Of a DNA stretch of 64,000 nucleotides, positions 33,522-42,542 are shown piece after piece. The DNA comes from Salinisphaera sp052044135. Its GTDB lineage: Bacteria > Pseudomonadota > Gammaproteobacteria > Nevskiales > Salinisphaeraceae. Each line of letters begins with the position of its first letter. The stretch's first letter is position 1. The notes beneath the pieces are model-generated. The model was not told where the DNA came from. It saw only the letters and a program-made list of their open reading frames with translations, and did no database searches. Location of the stretch: contig NZ_JBQDYF010000006.1 in the NCBI RefSeq assembly GCF_052044135.1, forward strand, positions 1 to 64,000, written 5' to 3'. The position numbers and the translations under genes were made by a program.

Positions 33522-33743
33522 CTAGGCCGTCACATTGATGTGCTGGCCGATGCTCTGGCCCGACGCGTTCACGCGCGGGCCGGCCGTCGAAGCGGCCTGG
33601 GCCGGCTGGGCGCCCTGCTTGTCCGAATCGCCGTCGTGGTCCCGGGTGCCGGGCGCTTCCTGGGATTCGTTGGCCGAGTGCATTTGCATCTGCATCTGGG
33701 CCTGGGCAGCCAGCTGGCTGCTTCCGGTCGCGGTAATACTCAT
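33522..33743 (-). CDS. small Gln/Ala-rich protein with YjfB-like C terminus
   Basis: A 73-aa hydrophilic protein with a QAQMQMQMH run and an acidic middle. Its end, GQSIGQHINVTA, resembles the terminal motif of the two YjfB-like proteins and of YjfB itself. AAAAGGAG lies 6-7 bases before the ATG at 33743, so the longer frame from 33785 is rejected. A weaker FliA-like promoter (TCAGG-N14-GCCGATAC) is at 33790-33816. Function unknown. Confidence 0.65.
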   Translation of the reverse strand: MSITATGSSQLAAQAQMQMQMHSANESQEAPGTRDHDGDSDKQGAQPAQAASTAGPRVNASGQSIGQHINVTA

Positions 33744-34068
33744 AAGGTACTCCTTTTCGAATGGTTCACGGCCACTTTGCCGCACTGTTGTATCGGCGGA
33801 AAACCTTTGAACCTGAATAGAAAATTAAATTTACGACGTAAAAACGAATGGGTAACGCCAAGCAAACGATAAACGAACGCTTTTAAAACACATCGATTGG
33901 CGTCGATGGCCTCGTCGAGCCCGTACGGCGGCTGTCACCCTCGGCCGTGGCGAACGGCGGGGCGACGCGCCCGTTTTGATCTGACTCAACAAGCGGGTGC
34001 GGGCGCGGGCGTAGGATTTCGGCTCATTGCTCGATTGATCGATTCACGGGGCCTTTCCATCACACGAC
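33744..34068. other. intergenic region upstream of cecR-like gene
   Basis: An AT-rich block (about 33800-33890) holds the weak FliA-like promoter at 33790-33816. The remainder upstream of the regulator gene shows no clear operator. Confidence 0.4.
33790..33816 (-). promoter_or_regulatory. weak sigma-28-like promoter
   Basis: Minus strand TCAGG-N14-GCCGATAC: one mismatch in the -10 octamer and two in the -35, with correct spacing. It is 47 bases from the start codon, similar to the two better sites, which is why it is listed. Confidence 0.4.
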
Positions 34069-34746
34069 ATGAATAAGCTGGCCTCCCATTGTTTGACGCG
34101 TGGCGACCTGACCCGCGATGCGTTATTGCGGACCGCGATGACGGCGTTCGCCGAGGCGGGGTACGACCAGGTCAGCCTGCGCGCGCTGGCGATTCGGGCG
34201 GGTGTCAATCAATCCCTGATCGGTTATCACTTCGGCCACAAGCGGGGGCTGTATCAGGCCGTGTTCGTGGCGATTGCCGGGCGGGTACGGGCCCGGCTCG
34301 ATCCCGAGATGACGCTCGTGGAAGCCGCGCTGCATGATTCCGCACCCGGCGTGCACGGGCGGGAGGACGATTTTCGTGCGCTGTTTCGCTTGACGGACGG
34401 CTTGCTCGATCTGATGACCGATCCGGGCACGGACGCCTGGGCTCAATTGATCATCCGCGAACAACAGCTGCCGACCGAGGCGTTCGACCTGCTCTACAGC
34501 GGGTTCATGGACCGTCTGCTCACCCTGATCGTGCGTCTGATCGGGCGGCTTCGCGGCTCCATGCCGGAACCGGAGGCTCGGCTTTTGGCGTTGACCGTGC
34601 TCGGCCAGATTCTGGTGTTCCGCGCGGCGCGGGCCGGGGTATTGCGGGCGCTGGCCTGGTCGGACATCGACGCGGGCGCGGTCGAGGCGATTCGTGCCCG
34701 TTTGCACGGCAACCTGCGGGCGCTGCTGGCGGCGTCCGGCTCATGA
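34069..34746 (+). CDS. cecR: TetR-family regulator, CecR (YbiH) type
   Basis: A 225-aa TetR regulator. The HTH lies at residues ~15-60 (LLRTAMTAFAEAGYDQVSLR, then AGVNQSLIGYHFGHKRGLY). The C-terminal domain resembles the DUF1956 domain of CecR. It overlaps the following HlyD-type gene by 4 bases and heads an operon with the same gene order as E. coli cecR-ybhGFSR, so it most likely represses this exporter. The inducer is unknown. Confidence 0.85.
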   Translation: MNKLASHCLTRGDLTRDALLRTAMTAFAEAGYDQVSLRALAIRAGVNQSLIGYHFGHKRGLYQAVFVAIAGRVRARLDPEMTLVEAALHDSAPGVHGREDDFRALFRLTDGLLDLMTDPGTDAWAQLIIREQQLPTEAFDLLYSGFMDRLLTLIVRLIGRLRGSMPEPEARLLALTVLGQILVFRAARAGVLRALAWSDIDAGAVEAIRARLHGNLRALLAASGS

Positions 34747-35738
34747 CGCGCCGGCGTCTGGGCGCCGCGCTGGCGCTGATCGCCGTGTTGCTTGTCGGCG
34801 CGGGCGGCCTGCTCTGGTGGACCTGGCCCGGGCACGGCGATCATGGACTGCGTCTGTATGGCAATGTCGACATCCGCCAGGTCGAGCTGGCTTTTCGGCA
34901 ACCCGGTCGCCTGGTATCGGTCGCGGTCGAGGAAGGCGATCGGGTCAAGGCCGGCCAGCGGGTCGCCGAACTCGACGCCACGCCCTACCGCCAGGCGCTG
35001 GCCAAGGCGAAGGCGGCGGTCCGGGCCGACGCGGCCGTACTGGCGAAACTGCAGGCCGGCAATCGCCCGCAGCGGATCGCCGAGGCCCGGGCCGAGGTTA
35101 AGCGGGCGCGGGCCGGCTATCGCAATGCCGGGCGCAACTACCACCGCGAGCGCTTGATGCGGGCATCGCACGCCGCGGCCCAGCGCGATCTGGACGCGGC
35201 GCGCGCCGCTCGCGATCAGGCCGCCGCCGAGCTGGCCGCGGCCACGCAGGCTCTGTCGTTGCAGCGGGCCGGCGCGCGCAGCGAGGACATTGCCGCGGCG
35301 CAGGCCACGCTCGCCGCTGCGCGGGCGGCCCGCGATCAGGCCCGGACCGCGCTCGGCGATACCCGGCTGCTGGCCCCGGCCGCAGCCACGGTACTGTCGC
35401 GGGTACGCGAGCCCGGGAGCATGGTCAGCGCCAGCACGCCGGTACTGACGCTCAACCTGCGCGATCCGGTCTACGTGCGCGCCTATGTCGACGAGCCGGA
35501 TCTGGGCCGTATTGTGCCGGGGGCGGCGGTGACACTACGGACCGATTCTTCGAAACGGGTGTACCACGGGCGCATTGGCTTCATCGCGTCGCAGGCCGAA
35601 TTCACGCCGAAGACCGTGGAGACGGCCCGGCTGCGGACCGATCTCGTCTACCGGCTGCGCATCGTGGTATCCGATGCCGACCAAGGCTTGCGCCAGGGCA
35701 TGCCAGTCACCGTCGATGTCCTCGGCAAGGGGCCGTGA
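34743..35738 (+). CDS. ybhG: HlyD-type membrane-fusion protein, YbhG-like
   Basis: Periplasmic adaptor of 331 aa. One N-terminal membrane segment (ALALIAVLLVGAGGLLWWTW) is followed by a lipoyl half (GNVDIRQVELAFRQPGRLVS, VEEGDRVKAGQRVAELD) and an Ala/Arg-rich coiled-coil hairpin from about 95 to 200. A second lipoyl half (DTRLLAPAAATVLSRVREPG) and a beta-barrel end follow. It connects the ABC exporter to an outer-membrane channel such as TolC. Confidence 0.88.
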   Translation: MTRRRLGAALALIAVLLVGAGGLLWWTWPGHGDHGLRLYGNVDIRQVELAFRQPGRLVSVAVEEGDRVKAGQRVAELDATPYRQALAKAKAAVRADAAVLAKLQAGNRPQRIAEARAEVKRARAGYRNAGRNYHRERLMRASHAAAQRDLDAARAARDQAAAELAAATQALSLQRAGARSEDIAAAQATLAAARAARDQARTALGDTRLLAPAAATVLSRVREPGSMVSASTPVLTLNLRDPVYVRAYVDEPDLGRIVPGAAVTLRTDSSKRVYHGRIGFIASQAEFTPKTVETARLRTDLVYRLRIVVSDADQGLRQGMPVTVDVLGKGP

Positions 35739-35739
35739 C

Positions 35740-37497
35740 ATGGCCGAATCACCACCCGAGTGCCCCGGTCCGCCGGCCGACGATGCCGGCATCGAGATCG
35801 TCGGCCTGAGCAAACGTTTCGGCGACACGGCGGCGCTGGCCGGTCTCGATACCTGCATCCGCCCCGGTCGGCTCACAGGCCTGGTCGGGCCCGACGGCGC
35901 CGGCAAGACCACGCTGATGCGCATCCTCGCCGGGCTGATGGCGCCCGACGCGGGCCGGGTGGTCGTGGCCGGCTGCGATGTCGTGGCCGATAACACGGCC
36001 GTGCATACGGTCACCGGCTACATGCCGCAGCGCTTCGGGCTGTACGAGGATCTGTCGGTGCGTGAAAACCTGCGCTTGTACGCCGAGCTGCACGGGCTGC
36101 CGACGATGCCACACGATGACACCTTCGAACGCCTGCTGGCGTTCACCCGGCTCGAACCCTTCACCACACGCCTGGCCGGCAACCTCTCGGGCGGCATGAA
36201 ACAGAAGCTGGGCCTGGCCTGTGCGCTGATGGCCCGGCCGCGGGTGTTGCTGCTCGACGAGCCGGGCGTCGGCGTCGACCCGCTCAGCCGGCAGGATCTG
36301 TGGCGCATGGTCGACGCGCTGACCGGCGAAGGCATGACCGTGGTCTGGTCCACGGCCTATCTGGACGAGGCCGAGCGCTGTGGGCAGGTGCTGCTGCTCA
36401 ACGGCGGCCAGCTGATCTACGATGGCCTGCCGCAGGCACTGACCGAACGCCTGACGGGCCGCAGTTTTCGGATCGATGGGGCCGCTGGCGAACGGCGGGC
36501 CGTGCTGGCCGAGGCCCTCGATCTGGCGTCGGTCTGCGACGGCGTGATCCAGGGCAGCGCGGTGCGCGTGGTGCTGCGCGACGGCGCGGCCCGCGACCCG
36601 ATCGACACCCTCGCGCGCAAGGCGGGCGCCCGTATCGCCCGGGTCGCGCCCCGCTTCGAGGATGCCTTCGTCGATCTGCTCGGCGGCGGGCCGGGTGGCA
36701 CGTCGGCGCTGGCCGCGCGCATGGCGCCGGTGACGCGGGCCGAGCCGCATCCGGTGACCTGCCGGGGGCTGACGAAATGTTTCGGCGAGTTCACTGCCAC
36801 CGATGACGTCAGCTTCGCGGTGGCCCGCGGCGAGATCTTCGGTCTGCTCGGGCCCAATGGCGCCGGCAAGTCCACCACCTTCAAGATGCTCTGCGGTCTG
36901 CTCAAGCCGACCCGCGGCGAGGCGCGCGTGGCCGGTCTGGACCTGCGCCGGGCGGCCGGCGCGGCCAAGAGCCAGCTCGGCTACATGGCCCAGAAGTTCT
37001 CGCTCTACGGCCTGTTGTCGGTGCGCCAGAACCTGGATTTCTTTGCCGGGGTGTATGGCCTCGACGGCGCGCGCCGGCGCGAACGCACGGCCGAAATGAT
37101 CGAGATCTTCCAGCTCGCGCCGTATCTGGACGCGGCGCCGGAGTCGCTGCCGCTCGGCTACAAGCAGCGCCTGGCGATGGCCTGCGCCCTGATGCACAAC
37201 CCGCCGGTACTGTTTCTCGACGAGCCCACCTCGGGGGTGGACCCGATCACCCGGCGCGAATTCTGGACCCATATCAACGGCCTCGTGCGCCGCGGCGTGA
37301 CCGTGATGGTGACCACCCATTTCATGGACGAGGCGGAATACTGCGACCGCGTCGCCCTGATGTATCAGGCCCGCTTGATCGCGCTCGACACCCCGGATGC
37401 GCTCAAGCGCGCCGCGGCGACGTCCGCCTGCCCCGATCCGAGCATGGAGGCGGCGTTCATCCATCTCGTGCAGGCGGCGCGGGCTGCGAGGTCATGA
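35740..37497 (+). CDS. ybhF: ABC exporter double ATP-binding protein, YbhF-like
   Basis: A fused ATPase of 585 aa with two ABC domains, as in YbhF. The first has Walker A GPDGAGKTT (Asp instead of the usual Asn), signature LSGGMKQKLGLA and Walker B LLLDEPGVGVDP. The second has GPNGAGKST, a diverged signature LPLGYKQRLAMA and LFLDEPTSGVDP. The ATG at 35740 lies one base after the ybhG stop codon, and the frame overlaps ybhS by 4 bases. It powers the YbhSR permease; in E. coli the system affects tetracycline, cephalosporin and cation tolerance. Confidence 0.88.
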   Translation: MAESPPECPGPPADDAGIEIVGLSKRFGDTAALAGLDTCIRPGRLTGLVGPDGAGKTTLMRILAGLMAPDAGRVVVAGCDVVADNTAVHTVTGYMPQRFGLYEDLSVRENLRLYAELHGLPTMPHDDTFERLLAFTRLEPFTTRLAGNLSGGMKQKLGLACALMARPRVLLLDEPGVGVDPLSRQDLWRMVDALTGEGMTVVWSTAYLDEAERCGQVLLLNGGQLIYDGLPQALTERLTGRSFRIDGAAGERRAVLAEALDLASVCDGVIQGSAVRVVLRDGAARDPIDTLARKAGARIARVAPRFEDAFVDLLGGGPGGTSALAARMAPVTRAEPHPVTCRGLTKCFGEFTATDDVSFAVARGEIFGLLGPNGAGKSTTFKMLCGLLKPTRGEARVAGLDLRRAAGAAKSQLGYMAQKFSLYGLLSVRQNLDFFAGVYGLDGARRRERTAEMIEIFQLAPYLDAAPESLPLGYKQRLAMACALMHNPPVLFLDEPTSGVDPITRREFWTHINGLVRRGVTVMVTTHFMDEAEYCDRVALMYQARLIALDTPDALKRAAATSACPDPSMEAAFIHLVQAARAARS

Positions 37498-38663
37498 GTG
37501 CCCGGCGCGTCGGGCCCGGCGGCCGGTCGATCGCCGGGCCGCGCCGCTTCAACCGGCGCCGGCTGACGGCCCTGGTGCGCAAGGAAAGCCTGCAGCTGGT
37601 GCGCGACCCTTCGACCATTCTGATCGCCTTCGTCTTGCCCGTGGTTCTGCTGTTCCTGTTCGCCTACGCCGTATCGCTGGATGTGCGCGGCGTACGACTG
37701 GGTGTCGTACTGCAATCCGACGCCGCGCCGGCCCAGTCGCTGGCCGCGGCCTTCGCCGGCACGCGTTATTTTCGCGTCCGCATGTTTCAAGACCGGCGCG
37801 AGGCGAACGCGCAACTGGTTTCGGGCGCGTTGCGGGGCTATGTCGTGATCCCGCAGGATTTCGCGCAACGCCTGGCGGCGCAGGGGCGCCGGCCATGGGT
37901 TCAGATCGTTACCGACGGCTCGCACCCCAATACCGCGAACTTCGTGGCCAACTATGGCCGCGGCGTGGTGAGCGACTGGCAGGCGCGGCAACCCGGGGCC
38001 GCTGCAACGCCGCCGCCGATCGCGCTGGTGCCGCGGTTCTGGTTCAACCCCGGGATCGACAGCCGACGCGCCCTGATTCCCGGAGCGATCGCCATTGTGA
38101 TGACAATCATCGGCACCCTGCTGACGGCGCTGGTGGTCGCCCGTGAGTGGGAGCGCGGCACCATGGAGGCGATCATGTCCACGCCGGCCTCGGTGGCCGA
38201 GATCCTGCTCGGCAAGCTGCTGCCGTATTTCGCTCTCGGTCTGGCCGCCACGCTCGTCGCCACGCTGCTCGCCGTATTCGTGTTCGACGTGCCGCTGCGC
38301 GGTTCGCCGTTGGCATTGCTGCTGTTGTCGATGGTGTTTCTGGTGCCCGCCCTCGGTCAGGGCTTGTTGATCTCGGCGCTGGCACGCAACCAGTTCGTGG
38401 CCGCACAGGTGGCATTGCTCACCGGTTTCCTGCCGGCCTTTCTGCTGTCGGGCTTCATTTACCCAATCGACTCCATGCCATGGCCGATCCGGCTGCTGAC
38501 CTGCATCGTGCCGGCGCGCTATTTCGTGACTGCGCTGCAGACCGTATTCCTGGCCGGCGACGTCTGGCCCCTGCTGCTGCGCGATCTCGCCGCCATGCTG
38601 GCGATCGGCGCGGTGTTCTTCGTTCTCGCTCTGCGCCGTACGCACAAGAGTCTGGACCGGTGA
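37494..38663 (+). CDS. ybhS: ABC exporter permease, YbhS-like
   Basis: ABC-2 type permease of 389 aa. The first membrane helix (STILIAFVLPVVLLFLFAYA) is followed by a large periplasmic domain (~70-200) and five C-terminal helices. The ABC-2 signature region EWERGTMEAIMSTPASVAEILLGK is clear. It shares its last base with the start of the next permease gene (TGATG overlap). Confidence 0.88.
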   Translation: MSARRVGPGGRSIAGPRRFNRRRLTALVRKESLQLVRDPSTILIAFVLPVVLLFLFAYAVSLDVRGVRLGVVLQSDAAPAQSLAAAFAGTRYFRVRMFQDRREANAQLVSGALRGYVVIPQDFAQRLAAQGRRPWVQIVTDGSHPNTANFVANYGRGVVSDWQARQPGAAATPPPIALVPRFWFNPGIDSRRALIPGAIAIVMTIIGTLLTALVVAREWERGTMEAIMSTPASVAEILLGKLLPYFALGLAATLVATLLAVFVFDVPLRGSPLALLLLSMVFLVPALGQGLLISALARNQFVAAQVALLTGFLPAFLLSGFIYPIDSMPWPIRLLTCIVPARYFVTALQTVFLAGDVWPLLLRDLAAMLAIGAVFFVLALRRTHKSLDR

Positions 38664-39778
38664 TGCGGCGCCTGTGCCATGCCCGGCTTCGGGCCCAGAT
38701 CATCAAGGAATTGCTCAGCCTCCTGCGCGATCCGCGCAGTCGTATCGTGCTGATCGTGCCGCCATTGATGCAGCTGCTGATCTTTTCCTTCGCCGCGACA
38801 CTGGAGTTGAACCACGTCGATCTGGCGGTCTACAACCGCGACACCGGGCGCGCCTCCCACGAGTTGCTGGCAGAGCTCGGTGCGGCCGGCTTTGTCGATC
38901 ATCTGTTCATGGTGCACAGCCCGGCCGAGCGCCGCGCGTTGATCGACCAGGAGCGGGTGATTGCGGCCATCGAGATCCCGCCGGATTTCTCGCGTCGTGT
39001 TGACGCCGGGCGAACCGCCACCGCGCAGGTCATTCTCGATGGCCGGCAGGCGAATGCCGCCCGGATCACGCTCGGTTATCTCGACGAGATCGCCGCACGG
39101 ACGGGGGCCATGCTCGTTGCCGGTGGTGCGCACATGCGCGACCCGACGGTCGTGCGTCATGGATTCAACCCGAATCTCATCTACCGCTGGTATGTCGTGC
39201 CCAGCCTGTCCGGCATCCTCGCCACGATCATCGCGCTGATCGTGACCGCGCTGTCGATCGCCCGCGAGCGCGAGCTGGGCACCTTCGACCAGCTGATGGT
39301 CTCGCCGACCCCGACGTCCGAAATCATCATCGCCAAGACCGTCCCGGCGCTGCTGATCGGTACGTTGCTCGGCCTGGTCATGATCGGCGCCGATGTGTTT
39401 TTGTTCGGCGTGCCGTTCCGGGGCTCATTCGTGCTGCTGCTGATGAGCCTGGGGCTGCTGATCCTGTCGGTGGTCGGGATCGGGCTGATGATCTCGGCGA
39501 TCGCCCGGACCCAGCAGCAGGCGATCCTCGGCGCCTTTGCGGTGGCCGTACCGATGGTGGTGTTGTCGGGATTTGCCACGCCGGTCGAGAACATGCCGCG
39601 GGTGCTGCAGTGGGTGGCCGAGGCCTTGCCGCTGACCCATTTCCTCGTGATCGTTCAGGGCTGTTTCGTCAAGGCGTTGCCGCCCGCGGTGGTATTCGCC
39701 GAGGCCTGGCCCATGGCGGTGATCGCACTGGTGACGCTGGTATTTGCCCAGGCGTTCGTACGCCGCCGGCTCGGCTGA
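38663..39778 (+). CDS. ybhR: ABC exporter permease, YbhR-like
   Basis: Second ABC-2 permease, 371 aa, beginning with the ATG inside TGATG at the end of ybhS. The layout mirrors YbhS: helix 1 (VLIVPPLMQLLIFSFAATLE), a periplasmic domain, ERELGTFDQLMVSPTPTSEI and five helices, the last ending in FVRRRLG. It forms the heterodimeric channel with YbhS and is the last gene of the operon. Confidence 0.88.
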   Translation: MRRLCHARLRAQIIKELLSLLRDPRSRIVLIVPPLMQLLIFSFAATLELNHVDLAVYNRDTGRASHELLAELGAAGFVDHLFMVHSPAERRALIDQERVIAAIEIPPDFSRRVDAGRTATAQVILDGRQANAARITLGYLDEIAARTGAMLVAGGAHMRDPTVVRHGFNPNLIYRWYVVPSLSGILATIIALIVTALSIARERELGTFDQLMVSPTPTSEIIIAKTVPALLIGTLLGLVMIGADVFLFGVPFRGSFVLLLMSLGLLILSVVGIGLMISAIARTQQQAILGAFAVAVPMVVLSGFATPVENMPRVLQWVAEALPLTHFLVIVQGCFVKALPPAVVFAEAWPMAVIALVTLVFAQAFVRRRLG

Positions 39779-39831
39779 TCCGCGTGGCCGCGGGCTTGCG
39801 GCTCGGCGCCGGATGAAAACGGCCGCCCGAG

Positions 39832-40446
39832 CTAAGCCGCGCCCGCCTGCATGAAGTGTTGCAGCGCCGTCAGTTCGGGTTGCGAGATCTCGTGCCCGCC
39901 GGGCGTGATCACCGGCTCGACAGCCGCGCCCTGGCCTTGCAACCAGTCGATCAGGGCGTGAGTCAGCGCCGGCGGGCAGATCGGGTCGTGGGCGCCGGCG
40001 CTGATGAACACGGGCAGGTCCGCCAGCTCGGGCTGCGGGTCCGGCGTCCAGGGAATCAACGGATGCAGCAGCGCCACGCGCTCGAACAGACCCGGCTGGT
40101 TGAACAGTACCGCCGCCAGGATATTGGCCCCGTTGGAATAGCCGAGCGCATAAATGGGTCGCCCCGGGTGCGCGCTGCGCGTGGCGGCGATGAAGCGGGT
40201 CATGCGCTCGGTACGCATCGCCAGATCAGCCATATCGTAGACGCCTTCGCCGGTACGCCGGAAGAAGCGGTTGGCGCCGCCTTCGCAGACATCGCCGCGC
40301 GGCGCGACGATGCCGGCTCGGGGCAGCATCTCGCGGATCAGGCCGACGAACTGGTTCTCGTCGCCGCCGGTGCCGTGAAAAGCCATGACGAGTGGCGCGC
40401 CGGGATCGCCGGCGAAGCGATACGTTACATAGGACGATGCCGTCAT
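39832..40446 (-). CDS. alpha/beta-hydrolase, MhqD-like carboxylesterase
   Basis: A 204-aa hydrolase of the phospholipase/carboxylesterase family. FHGTGGDENQF supplies the oxyanion region, the nucleophile elbow is GYSNG (Ser near 104), the Asp is in AGAHDPICP and the His in PGGHEIS. It lies 48 bases downstream of a ring-cleaving dioxygenase gene, the same partnership as MhqD/MhqO in Bacillus, where the pair answers quinone stress. The substrate is not known. Confidence 0.8.
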   Translation of the reverse strand: MTASSYVTYRFAGDPGAPLVMAFHGTGGDENQFVGLIREMLPRAGIVAPRGDVCEGGANRFFRRTGEGVYDMADLAMRTERMTRFIAATRSAHPGRPIYALGYSNGANILAAVLFNQPGLFERVALLHPLIPWTPDPQPELADLPVFISAGAHDPICPPALTHALIDWLQGQGAAVEPVITPGGHEISQPELTALQHFMQAGAA

Positions 40447-40494
40447 GACACGCTCCGTAAAAGCCGCCGGGCACGCCGGCCCGGCCGCGGGTGG

Positions 40495-41427
40495 TCAATC
40501 GGTGATCGGCTCGAGACGAGAGGCGATCCGCTCGCGCTGGGCTTCGTAGCGATCCGGCAGCTTGAGCGCTTCGCCGAGATGCGCTCGGTCTTCGTCGCGG
40601 TCGAAGCCCGGTTCGTTGGTGGCGATCTCGAACAGCACGCCGCCCGGGGTCCGGAAATAGATCGCCCAGAAGTAATCGCGATCGATCACCGGCGTGACCT
40701 GGTAGCCGGTATCCAGCAAGGCCTGGCGCACCTCGGCCTGGGTCGCGCGGTCGGGCACGGCAAAGGCGATGTGATGGACCGAACCGGCGCCCTGGCGCGA
40801 GGCCGCGGTGTCCGGCAGCACTTCGATGTCGATCGTATCCGCGCCGTTGCCGTTCGGCATCACGAATCGGGTGACGTTGTCCTCCTGCTCGGCGCGTTCA
40901 TAGCCCATGAATTCGAGCAGTTCGCTGGTGGCGCCGCCGTCCTGCAGACGCAGCCGAGCGCCCGCAAAACCGTGGATCGCCGATTCGGCCGACACGCCGC
41001 CTTCCGGCCATGCGCGGCGCGCATCCTCCGGGCGCTCTACCAACGCGAGCTCGTCGCCGTCCGGCCCGGCAAAGCGCAACCGGCGCTGGCCGAAAGTGGC
41101 ATCCGTGGCCAGATCGGTGGCGCCGAGTTCGGCCAGGCGGTCGGTCCAGAACGCCAGGGCGCCGGGAGCGACGGCGAACTGGGTCTCGCCGACTTCGCCG
41201 GTGCCGGGCGTGCCGCGGGCAGCTTGCGGGAATGGGAAATAGGTCATCACCGTGCCGGGCGTGCCGACCTCGTCGCCGTAGTAGAGGTGGTAGACGCTGG
41301 GCTCGTCGAAATTCACGGTCTTCTTGACCCGGCGCAGGCCGAGCGCATCGGTGAAAAAACGATTGTTCCGGTTGGCATCGGCCGCCAGCACGGTGATGTG
41401 ATGCAGGCCCTGGATCTGCGTGATCAT
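40495..41427 (-). CDS. mhqO: ring-cleaving dioxygenase, MhqO family
   Basis: An extradiol-type dioxygenase of 310 aa built from two VOC (glyoxalase-fold) modules, at about 5-130 and 150-280. Metal ligands are expected at His in IQGLHHITVLA, His in GSVHHIAFAVP and Glu in GGVLFEIATNEP. MhqO proteins cleave hydroquinone or catechol-type rings and protect against electrophilic quinones. It is followed by an MhqD-like hydrolase and is divergent from a LysR gene with an operator between. Confidence 0.87.
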   Translation of the reverse strand: MITQIQGLHHITVLAADANRNNRFFTDALGLRRVKKTVNFDEPSVYHLYYGDEVGTPGTVMTYFPFPQAARGTPGTGEVGETQFAVAPGALAFWTDRLAELGATDLATDATFGQRRLRFAGPDGDELALVERPEDARRAWPEGGVSAESAIHGFAGARLRLQDGGATSELLEFMGYERAEQEDNVTRFVMPNGNGADTIDIEVLPDTAASRQGAGSVHHIAFAVPDRATQAEVRQALLDTGYQVTPVIDRDYFWAIYFRTPGGVLFEIATNEPGFDRDEDRAHLGEALKLPDRYEAQRERIASRLEPITD

Positions 41428-41523
41428 GCGTGTGTCCCGCCGGTGTGATGCCGACTTCTGGAAGTATGGGGATAATCTAGCAACGTGGGGCGCTACAGAG
41501 AATTGGCATAATCATTTTCACAC

Positions 41524-41542
41524 TATTGCGAAAGGCGCAATA
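41524..41542. promoter_or_regulatory. LysR operator between mhqO and its regulator gene
   Basis: TATTGCG-N5-CGCAATA is a perfect 7-bp inverted repeat. It ends 6 bases before the LysR start codon and covers its AAAGG ribosome-binding site, and it sits ~100 bases upstream of mhqO. Confidence 0.65.
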
Positions 41543-41548
41543 ATAGCG

Positions 41549-42457
41549 ATGGACGATTTCAAGGCACTGCGCACTTTCCTGCTCGCGGCCGAACGCCATA
41601 ATTTCGCGGCTGTGGCCCGCGAACTCGGGGTCACCCCGGCCTCTGTGACGCGCACGATCGCGGCGCTGGAAGCCGACCTTGGGGTGCAGCTTTTCGTGCG
41701 TACGACACGCCGAGTGAGCCTGACCAGCGCGGGCGCCGCCTACGCCGCGCGGCTGCGCCCGGCCATGGCCGCGGTTGCGGAGGCCCGGCGCGAACTGCTC
41801 GATGCCCATCGCGCGGATGCCGGCACGCTGCGGATCAACGCGCCCATGTCTTTCGGGATGCGGGTGTTGCCTGCGGTGCTCTCGGCCTTTCGCTCGCACC
41901 ATCCGAACATCCAGGCGGAGGTGTCGCTGTCGGACGAAATGGTGGATATCGTGGAAGGCGATTTCGATCTGGCCGTGCGGATTTCCGGGCCGCCGAACGA
42001 CAAGTTCACGATCTGGCGCAAGATCTGTCCGATCGAGCGGTTTCTCGTCGCTGCGCCCGACACACCATTCGCCGCGGCGGTTCATCCCAACGATCTGCCG
42101 CGCGATGCCTGTCTCGGCTTCAGCCCCGACGGCCGGAGCGAAACCTGGCGGTTATCGCATGGCACCACACACGTTGATGTGCCCGCCGGGCGACCGATCT
42201 GTGCGAACAACGGTGAATTTCTGGCCCGCATGGCGGCGGCGGGTGACGGCGTGGCGCTGTTGCCCGAGTTCATCGTCGCCGACGCGCTGGCGGCCGGCCG
42301 GCTGGTGCGCGCGCTGCCCGAGTGGTCACCCCCGCCGATCTGGCTGACGCTCTATTACCCGCCGTATCAGCGCTTGCCGCCACGCGTCGCGGCGTTCTCC
42401 GATTTCTTCGAATCGATGATGCACGCAAACCGGGGTGCCGCCGGGCCGGCGGGCTGA
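41549..42457 (+). CDS. LysR-family regulator of the mhq genes
   Basis: A 302-aa LysR protein. The HTH is at residues 4-62 (FKALRTFLLAAERHNFAAVA, then VTPASVTRTIAALEADLGVQ). The effector domain resembles the CrgA/DhcR-like group (FDLAVRISGPPNDKF). The ATG at 41549 follows AAAGG; a longer frame from 41420 overlaps the divergent promoter region and is rejected. Its position suggests control of mhqO-mhqD; Bacillus uses the MarR-type MhqR instead. Confidence 0.87.
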   Translation: MDDFKALRTFLLAAERHNFAAVARELGVTPASVTRTIAALEADLGVQLFVRTTRRVSLTSAGAAYAARLRPAMAAVAEARRELLDAHRADAGTLRINAPMSFGMRVLPAVLSAFRSHHPNIQAEVSLSDEMVDIVEGDFDLAVRISGPPNDKFTIWRKICPIERFLVAAPDTPFAAAVHPNDLPRDACLGFSPDGRSETWRLSHGTTHVDVPAGRPICANNGEFLARMAAAGDGVALLPEFIVADALAAGRLVRALPEWSPPPIWLTLYYPPYQRLPPRVAAFSDFFESMMHANRGAAGPAG

Positions 42458-42542
42458 GTTGCAAGCCGAGCACGTGGCCGGGGCTGCCCGGGACGGGCGC
42501 GCGCCTGTATTCTGGCGCGCAGGTTCACGGCCAACGAAGCAT

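Noticed and set aside
35749..37464. Open frame (571 codons) opposite the ybhF-like ATPase
   Set aside because: Shadow of a gene with two intact ABC domains in a coupled operon.
39856..41448. Open frame (530 codons) on the plus strand over the mhqD/mhqO pair
   Set aside because: It crosses two genes and their intergenic region and encodes no recognisable domain.
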